The notes under the pieces were generated by a model, which searched no databases, was not told the DNA's origin, and saw only the letters and a list, made by a program, of their open reading frames with translations. Below are positions 8,541-17,680 of a DNA stretch of 64,000 nt, in pieces (the first letter of the stretch is position 1; every line of letters begins with the position of its first letter). A program made the position numbers and the translations under genes. Origin of the DNA: Shewanella putrefaciens (lineage in GTDB: Bacteria; Pseudomonadota; Gammaproteobacteria; Enterobacterales; Shewanellaceae); NCBI RefSeq assembly GCF_016406325.1, contig NZ_CP066370.1, positions 1,860,001 through 1,924,000 on the forward strand, in the 5' to 3' direction.

Positions 8541-10703
8541 TTAACTGGCTTTGGCCTGTAATTCTGGTTTTTTCTCTAGGGTAAACTCCCCGGAAGAAGT
8601 CGTTTGTGATGCTTCCATCAGGGCGTTAAATTCCTGTTGTTGTCGCTTCTCATAATTAATCAGATATTGATAAATGGCAATTTGAGAACGCACTTTACGT
8701 TTATTGCCGCGGTTTCGATAAGGATTACTTTGCTCCTTATTGATTATTCGGGCCTTAGTGTTGTCATTAAACTGTAAAGATAAAATATCCATCACCATTT
8801 GTTTTAGGCGCAGATCATAAATAGGTACACTGACTTCAACACGGTTATCAATATTACGGCTCATCCAGTCGGCCGAGCAGATAAAGAGCTTATTTTCGCC
8901 CCCCGCATGGAACAACATTACGCGGGAATGCTCGAGGAATCTATCCACAATACTGTAAACCTCGATATTGTCGCTGATGCCTGGTATTTGCGGGATCAGC
9001 GAGCACATTCCGCGGATTAACAACTTAATTTTTACGCCTGCAGCAGAGGCTTCATAGAGTTTTTGCACTAACGCATCATCGAGTAAGTTATTTAATTTTA
9101 AGGTAATAGCCGCCTTAATGTGACTCTGTGCGTTGACGATTTCTTTATCGATTAAGTAGGTGAGCTTTTGTCGTGCATCGTAGGGCGACACGATCAAATG
9201 TTGGAAGTTATCTCGGCGATATGGGTGTTCAATCAAGTCAAATACCTGTTCAACTTCACGGGCAATTTCTTGGTTTGCAGTAAACAATGATAAGTCAGTG
9301 TAGACCCGCGCTGTGCCTTCGTTAAAGTTGCCAGATCCCACGTGACAGTAGAGTTTGATTTCTCCTTGTTCTTCGCGACCAATTAAACAAAGCTTGGAAT
9401 GCACTTTTAAACTGGTGATCCCGTGGTGCACTTTTACGCCTGCTTCGGCCAAAATACGAGTCCACTCGATATTGGATTGCTCATCGAACCTTGCCCTAAG
9501 TTCAATCACGGCGGTAACTTGTTTGCCATTTTTAACCGCATCGATTAGTGACTGCATCACGTGGGATTTTTTTGCCACTCGATATAAATTAATGCGGATA
9601 AAACGTACTGCAGGATCGTAAGCGGCTTGGCGCACCATTTCGGTAAAGTGGGAAAACTTATGGTACGGGTAGTTGAGCATAATATCGCCCATTTTTATCG
9701 CATCAAAACTGTTGGCGCAGCGGCCAAATCCTGCGCTGTTGAGCGCGGGGAGTTTTTCGTTTTCGAGGTAATCACGGCTAGGATTCGGAAAACCGATAAA
9801 GTCTTTAAAACTGTGGTAACGCCCGCCGGGAATTAGGCATTCGGTTGAACTGATATTTAGATTCTCTTTGAGCATGACTAACATATGTTCGGGCATTTCT
9901 TTGTCATATACCAAGCGCACGGGTTCAGCCGTAAGGCGTTTTTTTAAGCCCTTAGTCATTTTTTCAAGCTGAGTTTGCTCTAACTCGTCTGTGATATCAA
10001 AATCAGCATCACGGGTAAGTTTCATTGAATAAACTTCAATCGCATCGTATTCGAAGAAGGGGCCAAAAAGTTCATCTACGCAGTGACGGATAATGTTATC
10101 GAGTAAAATAAGATACTTTTTCGCTTTACTTTTTTCCGCGGGAAGCTCGAGAAACCGTGGTACATTTTTTGTCGGCACTTCTACTAGGGCATACTGACGG
10201 CGGGCTTTGGTGTATAAGCACACACACAGATAGGTTGAATCATCATTGATATGTTTCACCAGATCGCGGTTATTACTGACGATCAGCGGGGCAATATGGC
10301 GTTTAAAATGGTCTCTAAAATGTTTTTTAAGCCAATTACTGTGAAACTCACTGAGTTGTTTCTCATTGATTAACAAAATATTACGACGAACGAGTTCTCG
10401 CATTAAATCCGTATAAATACTATCGAATCGTTCCTGTAATGCCATCACCTTAGATTGGATTTTGGCCATTAAATGGCGACTATTACTGCGGCCTTCCTGT
10501 AAGGCTGAAAGTAAAATAGATCGCCTAACAGCAGCAACGCGCACGCGGAAAAATTCATCCATATTATTGGAAAATATCCCCAAAAAACGTACCCGTTCAA
10601 CAAGGGGGACGTTAGGATCGCAAGCCTCTTGCAATACCCGCTCATTAAATGATAACCAGGAGAGTTCTTTATCAATCGATAATTTATCGGTATTCGGGGA
10701 CAC
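8541..10703 (-). CDS. ppk: Polyphosphate kinase Ppk1
   Basis: Makes inorganic polyphosphate from the gamma-phosphate of ATP. The 720-residue protein has the N-terminal domain (LSWLSFNERVL near residue 14) and two phospholipase-D-like catalytic domains. The autophosphorylated His falls in LKVHSKL at residue 435 and the second catalytic His in LEHSRVM at residue 592, the same numbering as in E. coli Ppk. The start ATG at 10703 follows an AAGGAGCTG segment on the minus strand. It is first in the ppk-ppx operon and is preceded by a PHO-box-like element at 10889-10917. Confidence 0.97.
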   Translation of the reverse strand: MSPNTDKLSIDKELSWLSFNERVLQEACDPNVPLVERVRFLGIFSNNMDEFFRVRVAAVRRSILLSALQEGRSNSRHLMAKIQSKVMALQERFDSIYTDLMRELVRRNILLINEKQLSEFHSNWLKKHFRDHFKRHIAPLIVSNNRDLVKHINDDSTYLCVCLYTKARRQYALVEVPTKNVPRFLELPAEKSKAKKYLILLDNIIRHCVDELFGPFFEYDAIEVYSMKLTRDADFDITDELEQTQLEKMTKGLKKRLTAEPVRLVYDKEMPEHMLVMLKENLNISSTECLIPGGRYHSFKDFIGFPNPSRDYLENEKLPALNSAGFGRCANSFDAIKMGDIMLNYPYHKFSHFTEMVRQAAYDPAVRFIRINLYRVAKKSHVMQSLIDAVKNGKQVTAVIELRARFDEQSNIEWTRILAEAGVKVHHGITSLKVHSKLCLIGREEQGEIKLYCHVGSGNFNEGTARVYTDLSLFTANQEIAREVEQVFDLIEHPYRRDNFQHLIVSPYDARQKLTYLIDKEIVNAQSHIKAAITLKLNNLLDDALVQKLYEASAAGVKIKLLIRGMCSLIPQIPGISDNIEVYSIVDRFLEHSRVMLFHAGGENKLFICSADWMSRNIDNRVEVSVPIYDLRLKQMVMDILSLQFNDNTKARIINKEQSNPYRNRGNKRKVRSQIAIYQYLINYEKRQQQEFNALMEASQTTSSGEFTLEKKPELQAKAS

Positions 10704-11147
10704 TGCACAGCTCCTTTAAGCAAGCGTCATGGCGCACTATACAATAGCATTCATCCACCGTTGTGCAATCAGATTTACGGCTGACAAGTGAAGGAATTTC
10801 AATGATAAATATTGTACAAGCGCCAAAATCGGTCGGGAATTTATCTTGGCTAAAGATACGAGGGAAATATGTCAGATTGATGACGAGTATGACAGAAATA
10901 TGACCTTAATATGAAAGCCACTTGATTTGCTTTAGAGCCATCGCTTTGGGTTATTTTGATGAGACTCCATCGCTTTGTGGTATCAACGCAATAATGGGCT
11001 TTGGCATTCGCTCATTGGTATACCTTGAATGAAAGCGCACTAAGTACTCATTAATGGGGGGCTCGTGTCGGTATATAAGCTAACTTCTTTGGGATCGACA
11101 CAAACTATGTTACCTTGCTCGGCTTTTTTATCGCGGGAGTGAAAGGT
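10704..11147. other. Intergenic region between ppk and yegD
   Basis: About 440 bases between divergent genes. It holds the PHO-box-like triple repeat at 10889-10917, oriented towards ppk. I see no additional gene. Confidence 0.6.
10889..10917 (-). promoter_or_regulatory. PHO-box-like triple direct repeat upstream of ppk
   Basis: Three 7-base repeats at an exact 11-base period: ATGACAG (10889), ATGACCT (10900) and ATGAAAG (10911), separated by AT-rich AAAT and TAAT. Read on the minus strand they are CTTTCAT, AGGTCAT and CTGTCAT, matching the known PhoB-box pattern CTGTCAT-N4-CTGTCAT. It lies about 185 bases before the ppk start and points towards it. PhoB control of polyphosphate genes is known in other gammaproteobacteria; here it is inferred from sequence. 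Confidence 0.72.
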
Positions 11148-12614
11148 ATGTTTGTCGGATTTGATTATGGGAGTGCCAACTGCGCCGTCGGCATTATGCT
11201 AGGCGAGAATGTCCAGTTGTTATCTTTATCAGAGCAGTCAGCGTATTTACCTTCTACGCTCTATGCGATGGATAGAGAGCTTATCGCTGAGGCGGTGTAT
11301 CGTGGGCTTCCTATTGAATTTAAAGCTGATTATGCAAAAAAACGTGCGGCTCAATTAAGTCGGGCACGTTTAGTGCGCCATGAATTAGATCTTGATACCG
11401 ATACCCAAGCTGTGTTTGTTGGAGAGCAGGCGATAAGCGCCTATTTAGAGATGCCAGAGGAAGGATTTTATGTCCGTTCGCCAAAATCATTTTTAGGAGC
11501 CTCGGGATTAAGGATTGAGCAAATTGCGTTGTTTGAGGATATTGTCACCTTGATGATGCAGCATATTAAAACCCGTGCAGAAGCTGTGTTAATTGAAAAA
11601 GGATTAGCTCAAGAGGGCGATGAGTCAATCATTACCCATGCGGTGATAGGTCGTCCTGTAAACTTCCAAGGTATCGGTGGTGAGGAAAGTAATAGACAGG
11701 CTGAGGCGATTCTAACTTTAGCGGCAAAACGCGCGGGGTTTATCGATGTGGCCTTTCTCTTTGAACCACTGGCTGCGGGTATGGATTATGAAGCGAGCCT
11801 TATCGACAACCAAACCGTGCTGGTGGTTGACGTTGGCGGCGGTACAACGGATTGTTCAGTCGTTAAGATGGGGCCAGCCCATAAAGCGAACCTCGATCGC
11901 GCAGCGGATTGTCTTGGTCACAGTGGTCAGCGTATTGGTGGTAACGATCTTGATATCGCCCTTGCCATGCATGCGTTTATGCCGCATTTTGGACTAGGTT
12001 CGTTAATGCTTAATGGTAAGCCTATGCCAAGTAACCCATTTTGGAATGCGGTTGCGGTAAATGATATCAGTGCCCAACGTGAATTTAGCACCTTAAGTAG
12101 CCGCAAATTGATCGACGAATTAATTAAAGATGCCGAGCAGCCCCATTTACTGCATCGCTTATTAAAAGTGCAGCAACAGCAGTTAAGCTATCAGTTAGTT
12201 CGCCAAGCGGAGCGTGCTAAAATTGGACTGTCGGACACCGAGCATACTGATATTAATCTGGATTTTGTCGATGCGGCATTACAGGTTGGGGTCAGTCGTA
12301 AATTGTTTGAAAATGCCATCGAACCCTCATTAACGAAAGTGGAAGCCCTGATGCACCAAGCGCTTGCGCAAGCCGCAAAAACCTTGGTAGCAACAAATGT
12401 CGCAGTAGACGGTCCAGATCCAGAGGATTTATCCGCTGAAGCTGAATGTAAACCCGATGTGATTTACGTGACGGGCGGGACAGCACGAAGTCCTGCCATT
12501 TATGCGAAAATTGCTGGCATTTATCCCGATATTCCCGTGGTGGTCGGCGATCACTTTGGCTCTGTGACAGCAGGACTTACTCGCTGGGCGCAAAAGCTAT
12601 TTGCTAAGCACTAA
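11148..12614 (+). CDS. yegD: Hsp70-family chaperone-like protein YegD
   Basis: Protein of 488 residues with an Hsp70/actin-type ATPase domain and no typical full-length DnaK substrate-binding domain. Motifs: FVGFDYGSANCAVG at the N-terminus (phosphate 1), VVDVGGGTTDCS about residue 230 (phosphate 2) and YVTGGTARSP near the C-terminus (adenosine motif). It strongly resembles E. coli YegD. The ATG at 11148 (MFVGFDYG) is chosen over an upstream in-frame start at 11115 because it follows GGGAG and matches the family N-terminus. creA follows after 31 bases. Function unknown beyond ATPase-fold homology. Confidence 0.93.
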   Translation: MFVGFDYGSANCAVGIMLGENVQLLSLSEQSAYLPSTLYAMDRELIAEAVYRGLPIEFKADYAKKRAAQLSRARLVRHELDLDTDTQAVFVGEQAISAYLEMPEEGFYVRSPKSFLGASGLRIEQIALFEDIVTLMMQHIKTRAEAVLIEKGLAQEGDESIITHAVIGRPVNFQGIGGEESNRQAEAILTLAAKRAGFIDVAFLFEPLAAGMDYEASLIDNQTVLVVDVGGGTTDCSVVKMGPAHKANLDRAADCLGHSGQRIGGNDLDIALAMHAFMPHFGLGSLMLNGKPMPSNPFWNAVAVNDISAQREFSTLSSRKLIDELIKDAEQPHLLHRLLKVQQQQLSYQLVRQAERAKIGLSDTEHTDINLDFVDAALQVGVSRKLFENAIEPSLTKVEALMHQALAQAAKTLVATNVAVDGPDPEDLSAEAECKPDVIYVTGGTARSPAIYAKIAGIYPDIPVVVGDHFGSVTAGLTRWAQKLFAKH

Positions 12615-12645
12615 CCTATAAGCAATAACATAAAAGGATGTATAA

Positions 12646-13134
12646 ATGAAAACTCTGTTGAAGTGTGCGTTTGTGGCCACTGTGGGTCTATTGCTCGCGG
12701 GTTGTGGTGACGATGTGGGTAAGGTGAGCCTTGGGCTTTTCACCACAAAGGATGTGATTATCGATGCTAAGCAGGATCCTAAAATCCCGGGTGTTACCTG
12801 TCATATTAGTCGTATCGAAGCCAATTTAGATTTTGCCGATCCATCAGATATGAGCATTAGTTGCCGCCAGACTGGGCCTATTACTCGTGCCGATCTTGCT
12901 AACATTGATATGGGAAAACACGGCGAAGTGATTTTCACTGAGTCCTTGAGTATTTTATTTAAATCATTAAAAGTGCGCAGAATTTACGATGCGCAAAACC
13001 AGACATTGCTGTATTTATCTTATTCAACAAAAGAGACTAACGGCAGCCATAAGCATGCGCTCTCAACTGTGCCGCTTTATGGTTCACAGGCTTGGGTTGA
13101 CCCTGTACTAAATGTAGGCACTAAAGCTAATTAA
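12646..13134 (+). CDS. creA: CreA-family lipoprotein
   Basis: A 162-residue protein resembling E. coli CreA, including VTCHISR, the SISCRQTGPI segment and FKSLKVRRIYDAQ. Unlike E. coli CreA, which has an ordinary signal peptide, it carries a lipobox-like LLAGC after a hydrophobic N-terminus, so it is probably a lipoprotein. The start follows AAAGGATG. It sits 31 bases after yegD and probably shares its transcript; a strong terminator follows. The role of CreA is unknown. Confidence 0.88.
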   Translation: MKTLLKCAFVATVGLLLAGCGDDVGKVSLGLFTTKDVIIDAKQDPKIPGVTCHISRIEANLDFADPSDMSISCRQTGPITRADLANIDMGKHGEVIFTESLSILFKSLKVRRIYDAQNQTLLYLSYSTKETNGSHKHALSTVPLYGSQAWVDPVLNVGTKAN

Positions 13135-13178
13135 TTGCAGCAAAGTGAATAGCTTAGATCTTCTGTTGCATAAGCATA

Positions 13179-13214
13179 AAAAGGGGCGGAATTTTCATTC
13201 CGCCCCTTTTGTTT
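13179..13214. terminator. Strong bidirectional terminator between creA and metC
   Basis: Perfect 14-base arms AAAAGGGGCGGAAT (13179-13192) and ATTCCGCCCCTTTT (13197-13210) with a 4-base loop. Confidence 0.9.
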
Positions 13215-13248
13215 TATGCCGCTAGCATCGAGCGCCTAAGCGACATAG

Positions 13249-14448
13249 TTACTTCGCTTTAGCTGTCATAACGGCGTTAAAGCGTTCAAATCCAGCACTG
13301 AGATCGGCGATTAAATCGGCGGGATCTTCTAAACCAATATGCAAACGGATTAAGGGTTTACTCGGATCCCATTTCGTTGCCGAGCGGATCCTGTCAATAC
13401 CGAAAATCCCTAAAATTAGACTCTCGTAGCCCCCCCAAGAAAAGCCCATTTTAAAGTGGCTCATATTTTCCACCAGCGCGGTGACCGCATCGGCATCACC
13501 TCGCTTTAATACAAAGGAAAACAAACCGTTTGAGGCACTAAAGTCGCGTTTAAAGAACTCATGCCCAGGGCATGTGTCAAACGCGGGGTGACGCAGATGA
13601 TCCACTTCTGGGCGGGTTTTCAACCAATTAGCGACTTGCATTGCATTTTTTTCATGCTGCGCCATACGCACGCCTAAGGTGCGCAGGCCGCGCGCGGCAA
13701 GGTATACATCATCTGGCGAGGTAGTTTGCCCCATCAAATAGCTGTGTTCACGCAGTTGCGGCCAGTATTTTTCGTTAGCGGTGGCGGTGCCTATCATCAC
13801 ATCCGAGTGACCGACAATATATTTAGTGGCCGCTTGAATGGAAATATCGACTCCCATTTCGAAAGGTTTGCTGTTGATGGGCGAGGCCCAAGTGTTGTCT
13901 AGTATAGTGACAAGCCCATGTTCGTGGGCGATACGGCACAAAGTTGGCACATCTTGCACTTCCATGGTGATAGAGCCCGGAGACTCTAAAAACAGCACCT
14001 TAGTATTGGGACGAATAAGGTCGCTAATGCCCGCGCCAATCAAGGGATCGTAGTAAGTGGTTTCAATACCAAAGCCCGCGAGAATATGCGTACACAGATC
14101 CCGCGTGGGTTCATACACGCTATCGACCATCAACAAATGATCGCCCGTTTTTAAAAATGACAGTAGTGCGGCACTGATCGCTGCCGCGCCTGAAGGGTAG
14201 AGCGCAGTACCGACCCCGCCTTCTAATTGGGCAATCGCAGCTTGAAAGGCAAAATGGGTTGGGGTGCCACGGCGGCCGTAAAACATCTCGCCATTGGTTT
14301 TATTTTTTGCGGCGTGGCGCATGTCTTCCATGGTATCGAAGACGATAGTCGAAGCGCGAAATACGGGTGGATTAATCACACCTTTGGTCCATTTTTTGTC
14401 TCGACCTAAGCTGACGATTTGGGTGGCTTGACGATGTTTGTCTGTCAT
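13249..14448 (-). CDS. metC: Cystathionine beta-lyase MetC
   Basis: PLP-dependent Cys/Met-metabolism enzyme converting cystathionine to homocysteine, pyruvate and ammonia in methionine synthesis. It has 399 residues. The Schiff-base lysine is Lys209 in QAATKYIVGHSD; LYPSGAAAIS and DNTWASP are typical of the family, and SWGGYESL near the C-terminus is the beta-lyase signature. The start ATG is at 14448. No MetJ box was recognised upstream, although a group of 13-base repeats (14468-14506) and a large fold-back (14552-14615) lie there. Confidence 0.93.
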   Translation of the reverse strand: MTDKHRQATQIVSLGRDKKWTKGVINPPVFRASTIVFDTMEDMRHAAKNKTNGEMFYGRRGTPTHFAFQAAIAQLEGGVGTALYPSGAAAISAALLSFLKTGDHLLMVDSVYEPTRDLCTHILAGFGIETTYYDPLIGAGISDLIRPNTKVLFLESPGSITMEVQDVPTLCRIAHEHGLVTILDNTWASPINSKPFEMGVDISIQAATKYIVGHSDVMIGTATANEKYWPQLREHSYLMGQTTSPDDVYLAARGLRTLGVRMAQHEKNAMQVANWLKTRPEVDHLRHPAFDTCPGHEFFKRDFSASNGLFSFVLKRGDADAVTALVENMSHFKMGFSWGGYESLILGIFGIDRIRSATKWDPSKPLIRLHIGLEDPADLIADLSAGFERFNAVMTAKAK

Positions 14449-14467
14449 AGAAGCATTACCTTGGCAT

Positions 14468-14506
14468 GTAGGTTGGATCAGTAGGCTGAATAAGTAGGTT
14501 GGGCAA
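14468..14506. repeat. Three imperfect 13-bp tandem repeats upstream of metC
   Basis: The core GTAGGTTG, GTAGGCTG, GTAGGTTG starts at 14468, 14481 and 14494, an exact 13-base period, 20-58 bases upstream of the metC start. Possibly a regulator site, possibly slippage. Confidence 0.5.
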
Positions 14507-14551
14507 ATTTTTACTCATCCCTTGTTATGGCGGTCATCTTAGCATTTACTC

Positions 14552-14615
14552 TGGCAAATGGCAGAGACGAAGTGATGAGTTTGGCTCATGTTCTTCGCCT
14601 CTGTGCCATTTGTCG
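14552..14615. repeat. Large fold-back hairpin between metC and the sensor kinase gene
   Basis: Outer arms CAAATGGCAGAGACGAAG (14555-14572) and CTTCGCCTCTGTGCCATTTG (14593-14612) pair with one mismatch and a small bulge. An inner stem ATGAG (14575-14579) and CTCAT (14585-14589) closes the tip, so almost the whole 60 bases fold on themselves. Neither side carries a T-run, so it is not a standard terminator. It may be a structured 3' end of the kinase transcript or a REP/MITE-like element. Confidence 0.6.
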
Positions 14616-14669
14616 ATAGATTCTGCATTATAAGGAGGACTCACTTTGACCAAGGGGCTACTTAATTTG

Positions 14670-16829
14670 TTAATTTAATGGCAGTGTGACTAGGATATCC
14701 ACACCATCGTGTTCGCTACGGTTACGGGCGAGAATTTTGCCTTGATGGAACTCAGCGACTAGCCGCGCAATATATAAGCCTAAGCCGAGGTGCGGTTTAT
14801 CTTGAGCCTGATTGATCCGCACTGACACCATAGAATCGAAAATCTGCTCCGACATATCAATTGGGAGTTCAGGCCCTAAGTTACTGATCAGTAATGTGGC
14901 TTGTTTACCTACTTGGGTGAGCGTCACTTCAATGGCGCTATCCTTGTGACAAAACTCAATCGCGTTGGCGATAAGCTTATCCATTAACTGAGCGATATAT
15001 TCGGGTACGCCTTGCATCATCAGCGGCTGTTCTGGCACTTTTACGCTAAATCGTTGTTCAGGATAAGTGATTTGATACCCCTGCATACAACCGCTGATCA
15101 CTTGAGACAGTGGAAACTTAGTGATATCAGCCTGCAATAAACTTTGCTCTAGGCGCGTTGCTTCGCTCATATTATTGAGCATCATGCTTAAGCGGCTCAC
15201 GCCTTCCTGCGCGCGGTCGACATATTTTTGCGCATCTTGATCTAAGGTTTGCAGGTTTAAATGCTCAAGGGACGATCGCACTACGGCGACGGGGGTACGG
15301 AGTTCGTGGGAGAGGCGCGACGACATATTTTCCAAATAATGGGTGTATTGGCCTAGGCGTCCGACGATACTCGAAAAACTACGCGAAAGATCGCCAATTT
15401 CATCCCGAGCCTTTGACGGTTTAAGGTTATTGCGCACTCGACCTTGGCTGTCGATGGCATTTTCTGCCTCATCCCGCAGTTTGCGAATTCGGTTTGAAAT
15501 ACTCGAAGCAAAGAAGAACAGCGCCAGTGTGCCCATGCTCATAATGGTCAAGATCACGTTAAAGAGTTTTTCCAAGGCACGGTTACGTAGAGTACGAATA
15601 CCGTGGGTGGTTTCTTCGGCAACGACGGCGCCCATCACATTGTTATCAATCCAGATAGGGCTCGCAGCGGCGAGTACTACCGCTTTGTTATCTGGGGTTA
15701 AGCGCCAAGTCGAACTTTGCTGACCCGAGAGCGCTTTTTGGATATGGCTGCCATCAAGTTCAGTAGAATCCTGCAGCGAATCAATAAAATCCTTGGGTGG
15801 TTTTGTCAGAATTTTGTAATACAGGGGATGCAGATAATCCCGTTTAAAGCTTCCCCAGAGTGAGCCTGGTGTTTCATCTTCTAAGGTGCGGGTCCAGACA
15901 CTGCTATTCGCGCGCAGATCTCCGGATTTCGCTAATACCCGCCCATGTTTGTCTACCACCCATACTCTTGAGCTATAGTGACTCATCCCTTTGATAATAC
16001 TTTCAATTTCTGGTGATGGAACTAATACAGTGCCGAGTTTATCGACGGTGTCCAAGGCGGATGTACCCACAATTGCGGTGATGTCGCGATATTTACTGTC
16101 ATTCACATCGGCAATGGCAAAGCCGAGTTTGCTACCGACCATATTAAGGGGAATACGCAGCTCAATATTGTAGCCCACATCGGTTGTTGCCCATTGTCCT
16201 TGGATACGCACTTCCGGGGTGACAGGCACCGTCAGCTTAGGATTAGCGGGTAATTCGAAGGCGCTGATCCAGCCTGGCTGAGTGGTGGCAACAATATAGC
16301 GTTTGAATTTATTGTCGGGTGACAATGTGGCGATGGATAAGTGATCATTTCTATCGACACTGAGGGCATTTTTGCCGCGAAACACCACATTAGGGTCAAC
16401 TACTTGGAAAAAGGCGTACAGGTAACCATCATATTGGCCGACCATATGGGTAAAACTTAAGGTTAAGGGCGTGGTTGGATCGGCGCGCATGATTTGATTC
16501 GCCTCTCCGTATTGGATAAATCTGTGCTGATATTCCTGCCACTCGTTAAGTTTTCCATCGAGTAATATTGCTCCCGCCAGTGGATAGGCGTAGAGATCGC
16601 GACTTTTTTCCACTTGCTTTAAAAAGCTCGCTTGGCCATCAAACAGCTTTGGGCGCTCGTGCAGCGCAGTTGCAAGCGCCTGTGTGGTTCCTTCTAAAGT
16701 ACGTTCTTGACCATGGCGTAAGTACTTTTCCATCTCCCAAACATATTGATACCCAAGCCAAGGTAGGCAGAGTAAAAATAGGCTAAGGCCAATGACTTTT
16801 GTGCGTAAGCCGAAGGGAAAACGTGTCAT
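14670..16829 (-). CDS. pdsS: Sensor histidine kinase of the proteobacterial dedicated sortase system
   Basis: A 719-residue inner-membrane sensor kinase. It has an N-terminal membrane segment (residues about 8-28), a long periplasmic region (about 30-425), and a second membrane segment near 430-450. A HAMP-like linker follows, then a HisKA domain with His508 in SRLSHELRTP, and a HATPase domain with the late glycine motif LGLGLYIARL. The periplasmic part starts with DGKLNEWQEY, which looks like the opening of a CBM9-type domain (inference). Size, architecture and location beside a class GN sortase fit the known dedicated-sortase kinase family. The regulator gene lies 32 bases upstream; they form one operon. 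Confidence 0.85.
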   Translation of the reverse strand: MTRFPFGLRTKVIGLSLFLLCLPWLGYQYVWEMEKYLRHGQERTLEGTTQALATALHERPKLFDGQASFLKQVEKSRDLYAYPLAGAILLDGKLNEWQEYQHRFIQYGEANQIMRADPTTPLTLSFTHMVGQYDGYLYAFFQVVDPNVVFRGKNALSVDRNDHLSIATLSPDNKFKRYIVATTQPGWISAFELPANPKLTVPVTPEVRIQGQWATTDVGYNIELRIPLNMVGSKLGFAIADVNDSKYRDITAIVGTSALDTVDKLGTVLVPSPEIESIIKGMSHYSSRVWVVDKHGRVLAKSGDLRANSSVWTRTLEDETPGSLWGSFKRDYLHPLYYKILTKPPKDFIDSLQDSTELDGSHIQKALSGQQSSTWRLTPDNKAVVLAAASPIWIDNNVMGAVVAEETTHGIRTLRNRALEKLFNVILTIMSMGTLALFFFASSISNRIRKLRDEAENAIDSQGRVRNNLKPSKARDEIGDLSRSFSSIVGRLGQYTHYLENMSSRLSHELRTPVAVVRSSLEHLNLQTLDQDAQKYVDRAQEGVSRLSMMLNNMSEATRLEQSLLQADITKFPLSQVISGCMQGYQITYPEQRFSVKVPEQPLMMQGVPEYIAQLMDKLIANAIEFCHKDSAIEVTLTQVGKQATLLISNLGPELPIDMSEQIFDSMVSVRINQAQDKPHLGLGLYIARLVAEFHQGKILARNRSEHDGVDILVTLPLN

Positions 16830-16861
16830 AGGTTATACATCAAAGCAGATCCCATCATTAC

Positions 16862-17554
16862 TTAGGCTAGGCTGTCCCAGCGGTAGCCCATGCCATAAAC
16901 CGTATCGATACAATCAAATTCAGGAGCAGAGGCGATAAATTTTTTCCGGATCCGTTTCACATGGGAAGTGATAGTGCTGTCATCAACAAAGATTTTTGCC
17001 TCTTGCATTAATTCGTGACGGCTACGGACATGGCCAGGGTGTTTTGCTAACGCATGTACCATCCAAAACTCGGTTACGGTCAGTTCGATAGGATGCTGGT
17101 TCCAATAGACCTGCATGCGATTAGCATCGATGGTTAAGGGACCTCGTTCGAGTAGGTTTTCCTGTGGCGTTTGACTGGCTGCGAGTTCAGAGCGGCGAAA
17201 TAATGCGGCTAAGCGTGCGGTCAAATGTGGAAAACTCACCTCTTTACTTAGGTAATCGTCGGCACCTAAGCGCAGGCCGCACACGGTATCAAAATCGCTG
17301 TCGCGGGCGGTTAAAAAGATAATCGGCAAGGTGTTCGACATCGCGCGGAGGGATTGACACAACATAAAGCCACCATCGATCTCATTGCCTAAGCCAATGT
17401 CGATAATCGCTAAATCGGGTAATCGCGTATTAAAGGCTAACATAGCCGATGGCCTGTCGGCATAAGTTTGTACGCTATAACCGTGTTGTTGCAACACATC
17501 CTTGTAATTTTCTCGAATGGCGGCTTCATCTTCCACTATGGCGATACGCTTCAT
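16862..17554 (-). CDS. pdsR: OmpR-family response regulator of the dedicated sortase system
   Basis: A 230-residue two-component regulator. The receiver domain has acidic residues in VEDE (8-10), the phosphorylation site Asp52 in LAIIDIGLG, and a Lys in LSKE. The C-terminal winged-helix DNA-binding domain spans about 135-228 (SRHELMQEAKIFVDDSTITSHVKRIR region). It is first in the operon with the kinase. It is divergent from the sortase target gene; the 275-base region between them is the likely site of both autoregulation and control of the sortase genes. Confidence 0.88.
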   Translation of the reverse strand: MKRIAIVEDEAAIRENYKDVLQQHGYSVQTYADRPSAMLAFNTRLPDLAIIDIGLGNEIDGGFMLCQSLRAMSNTLPIIFLTARDSDFDTVCGLRLGADDYLSKEVSFPHLTARLAALFRRSELAASQTPQENLLERGPLTIDANRMQVYWNQHPIELTVTEFWMVHALAKHPGHVRSRHELMQEAKIFVDDSTITSHVKRIRKKFIASAPEFDCIDTVYGMGYRWDSLA

Positions 17555-17635
17555 AGAGCCATATTCCTATTGACTTGGGGGATTAAGTTTTCGTGACTAT
17601 ACAGGATTTTACCTGAGAAAAAAGTGCCTAAATGC

Positions 17636-17680
17636 AATTGCCATTTTGTTGCCACAATTGATAGTTGCATTGCCATTTTC
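17636..17680. promoter_or_regulatory. Phased TTGCC repeats between pdsR and the sortase target gene
   Basis: TTGCC occurs at 17638, 17649 and 17670, 11 and 21 bases apart, i.e. on the same helix face. Two copies lie in a longer 11-base direct repeat, ATTGCCATTTT, at 17637 and 17669. OmpR-type regulators commonly bind such direct repeats. The site lies 83-128 bases before the pdsR start and about 150-190 bases before the target gene. Binding by PdsR is inferred. Confidence 0.4.

Noticed and set aside
14449..14669. MetJ operator upstream of metC
   Set aside because: No tandem AGACGTCT-like boxes were found; only unrelated repeats are present.
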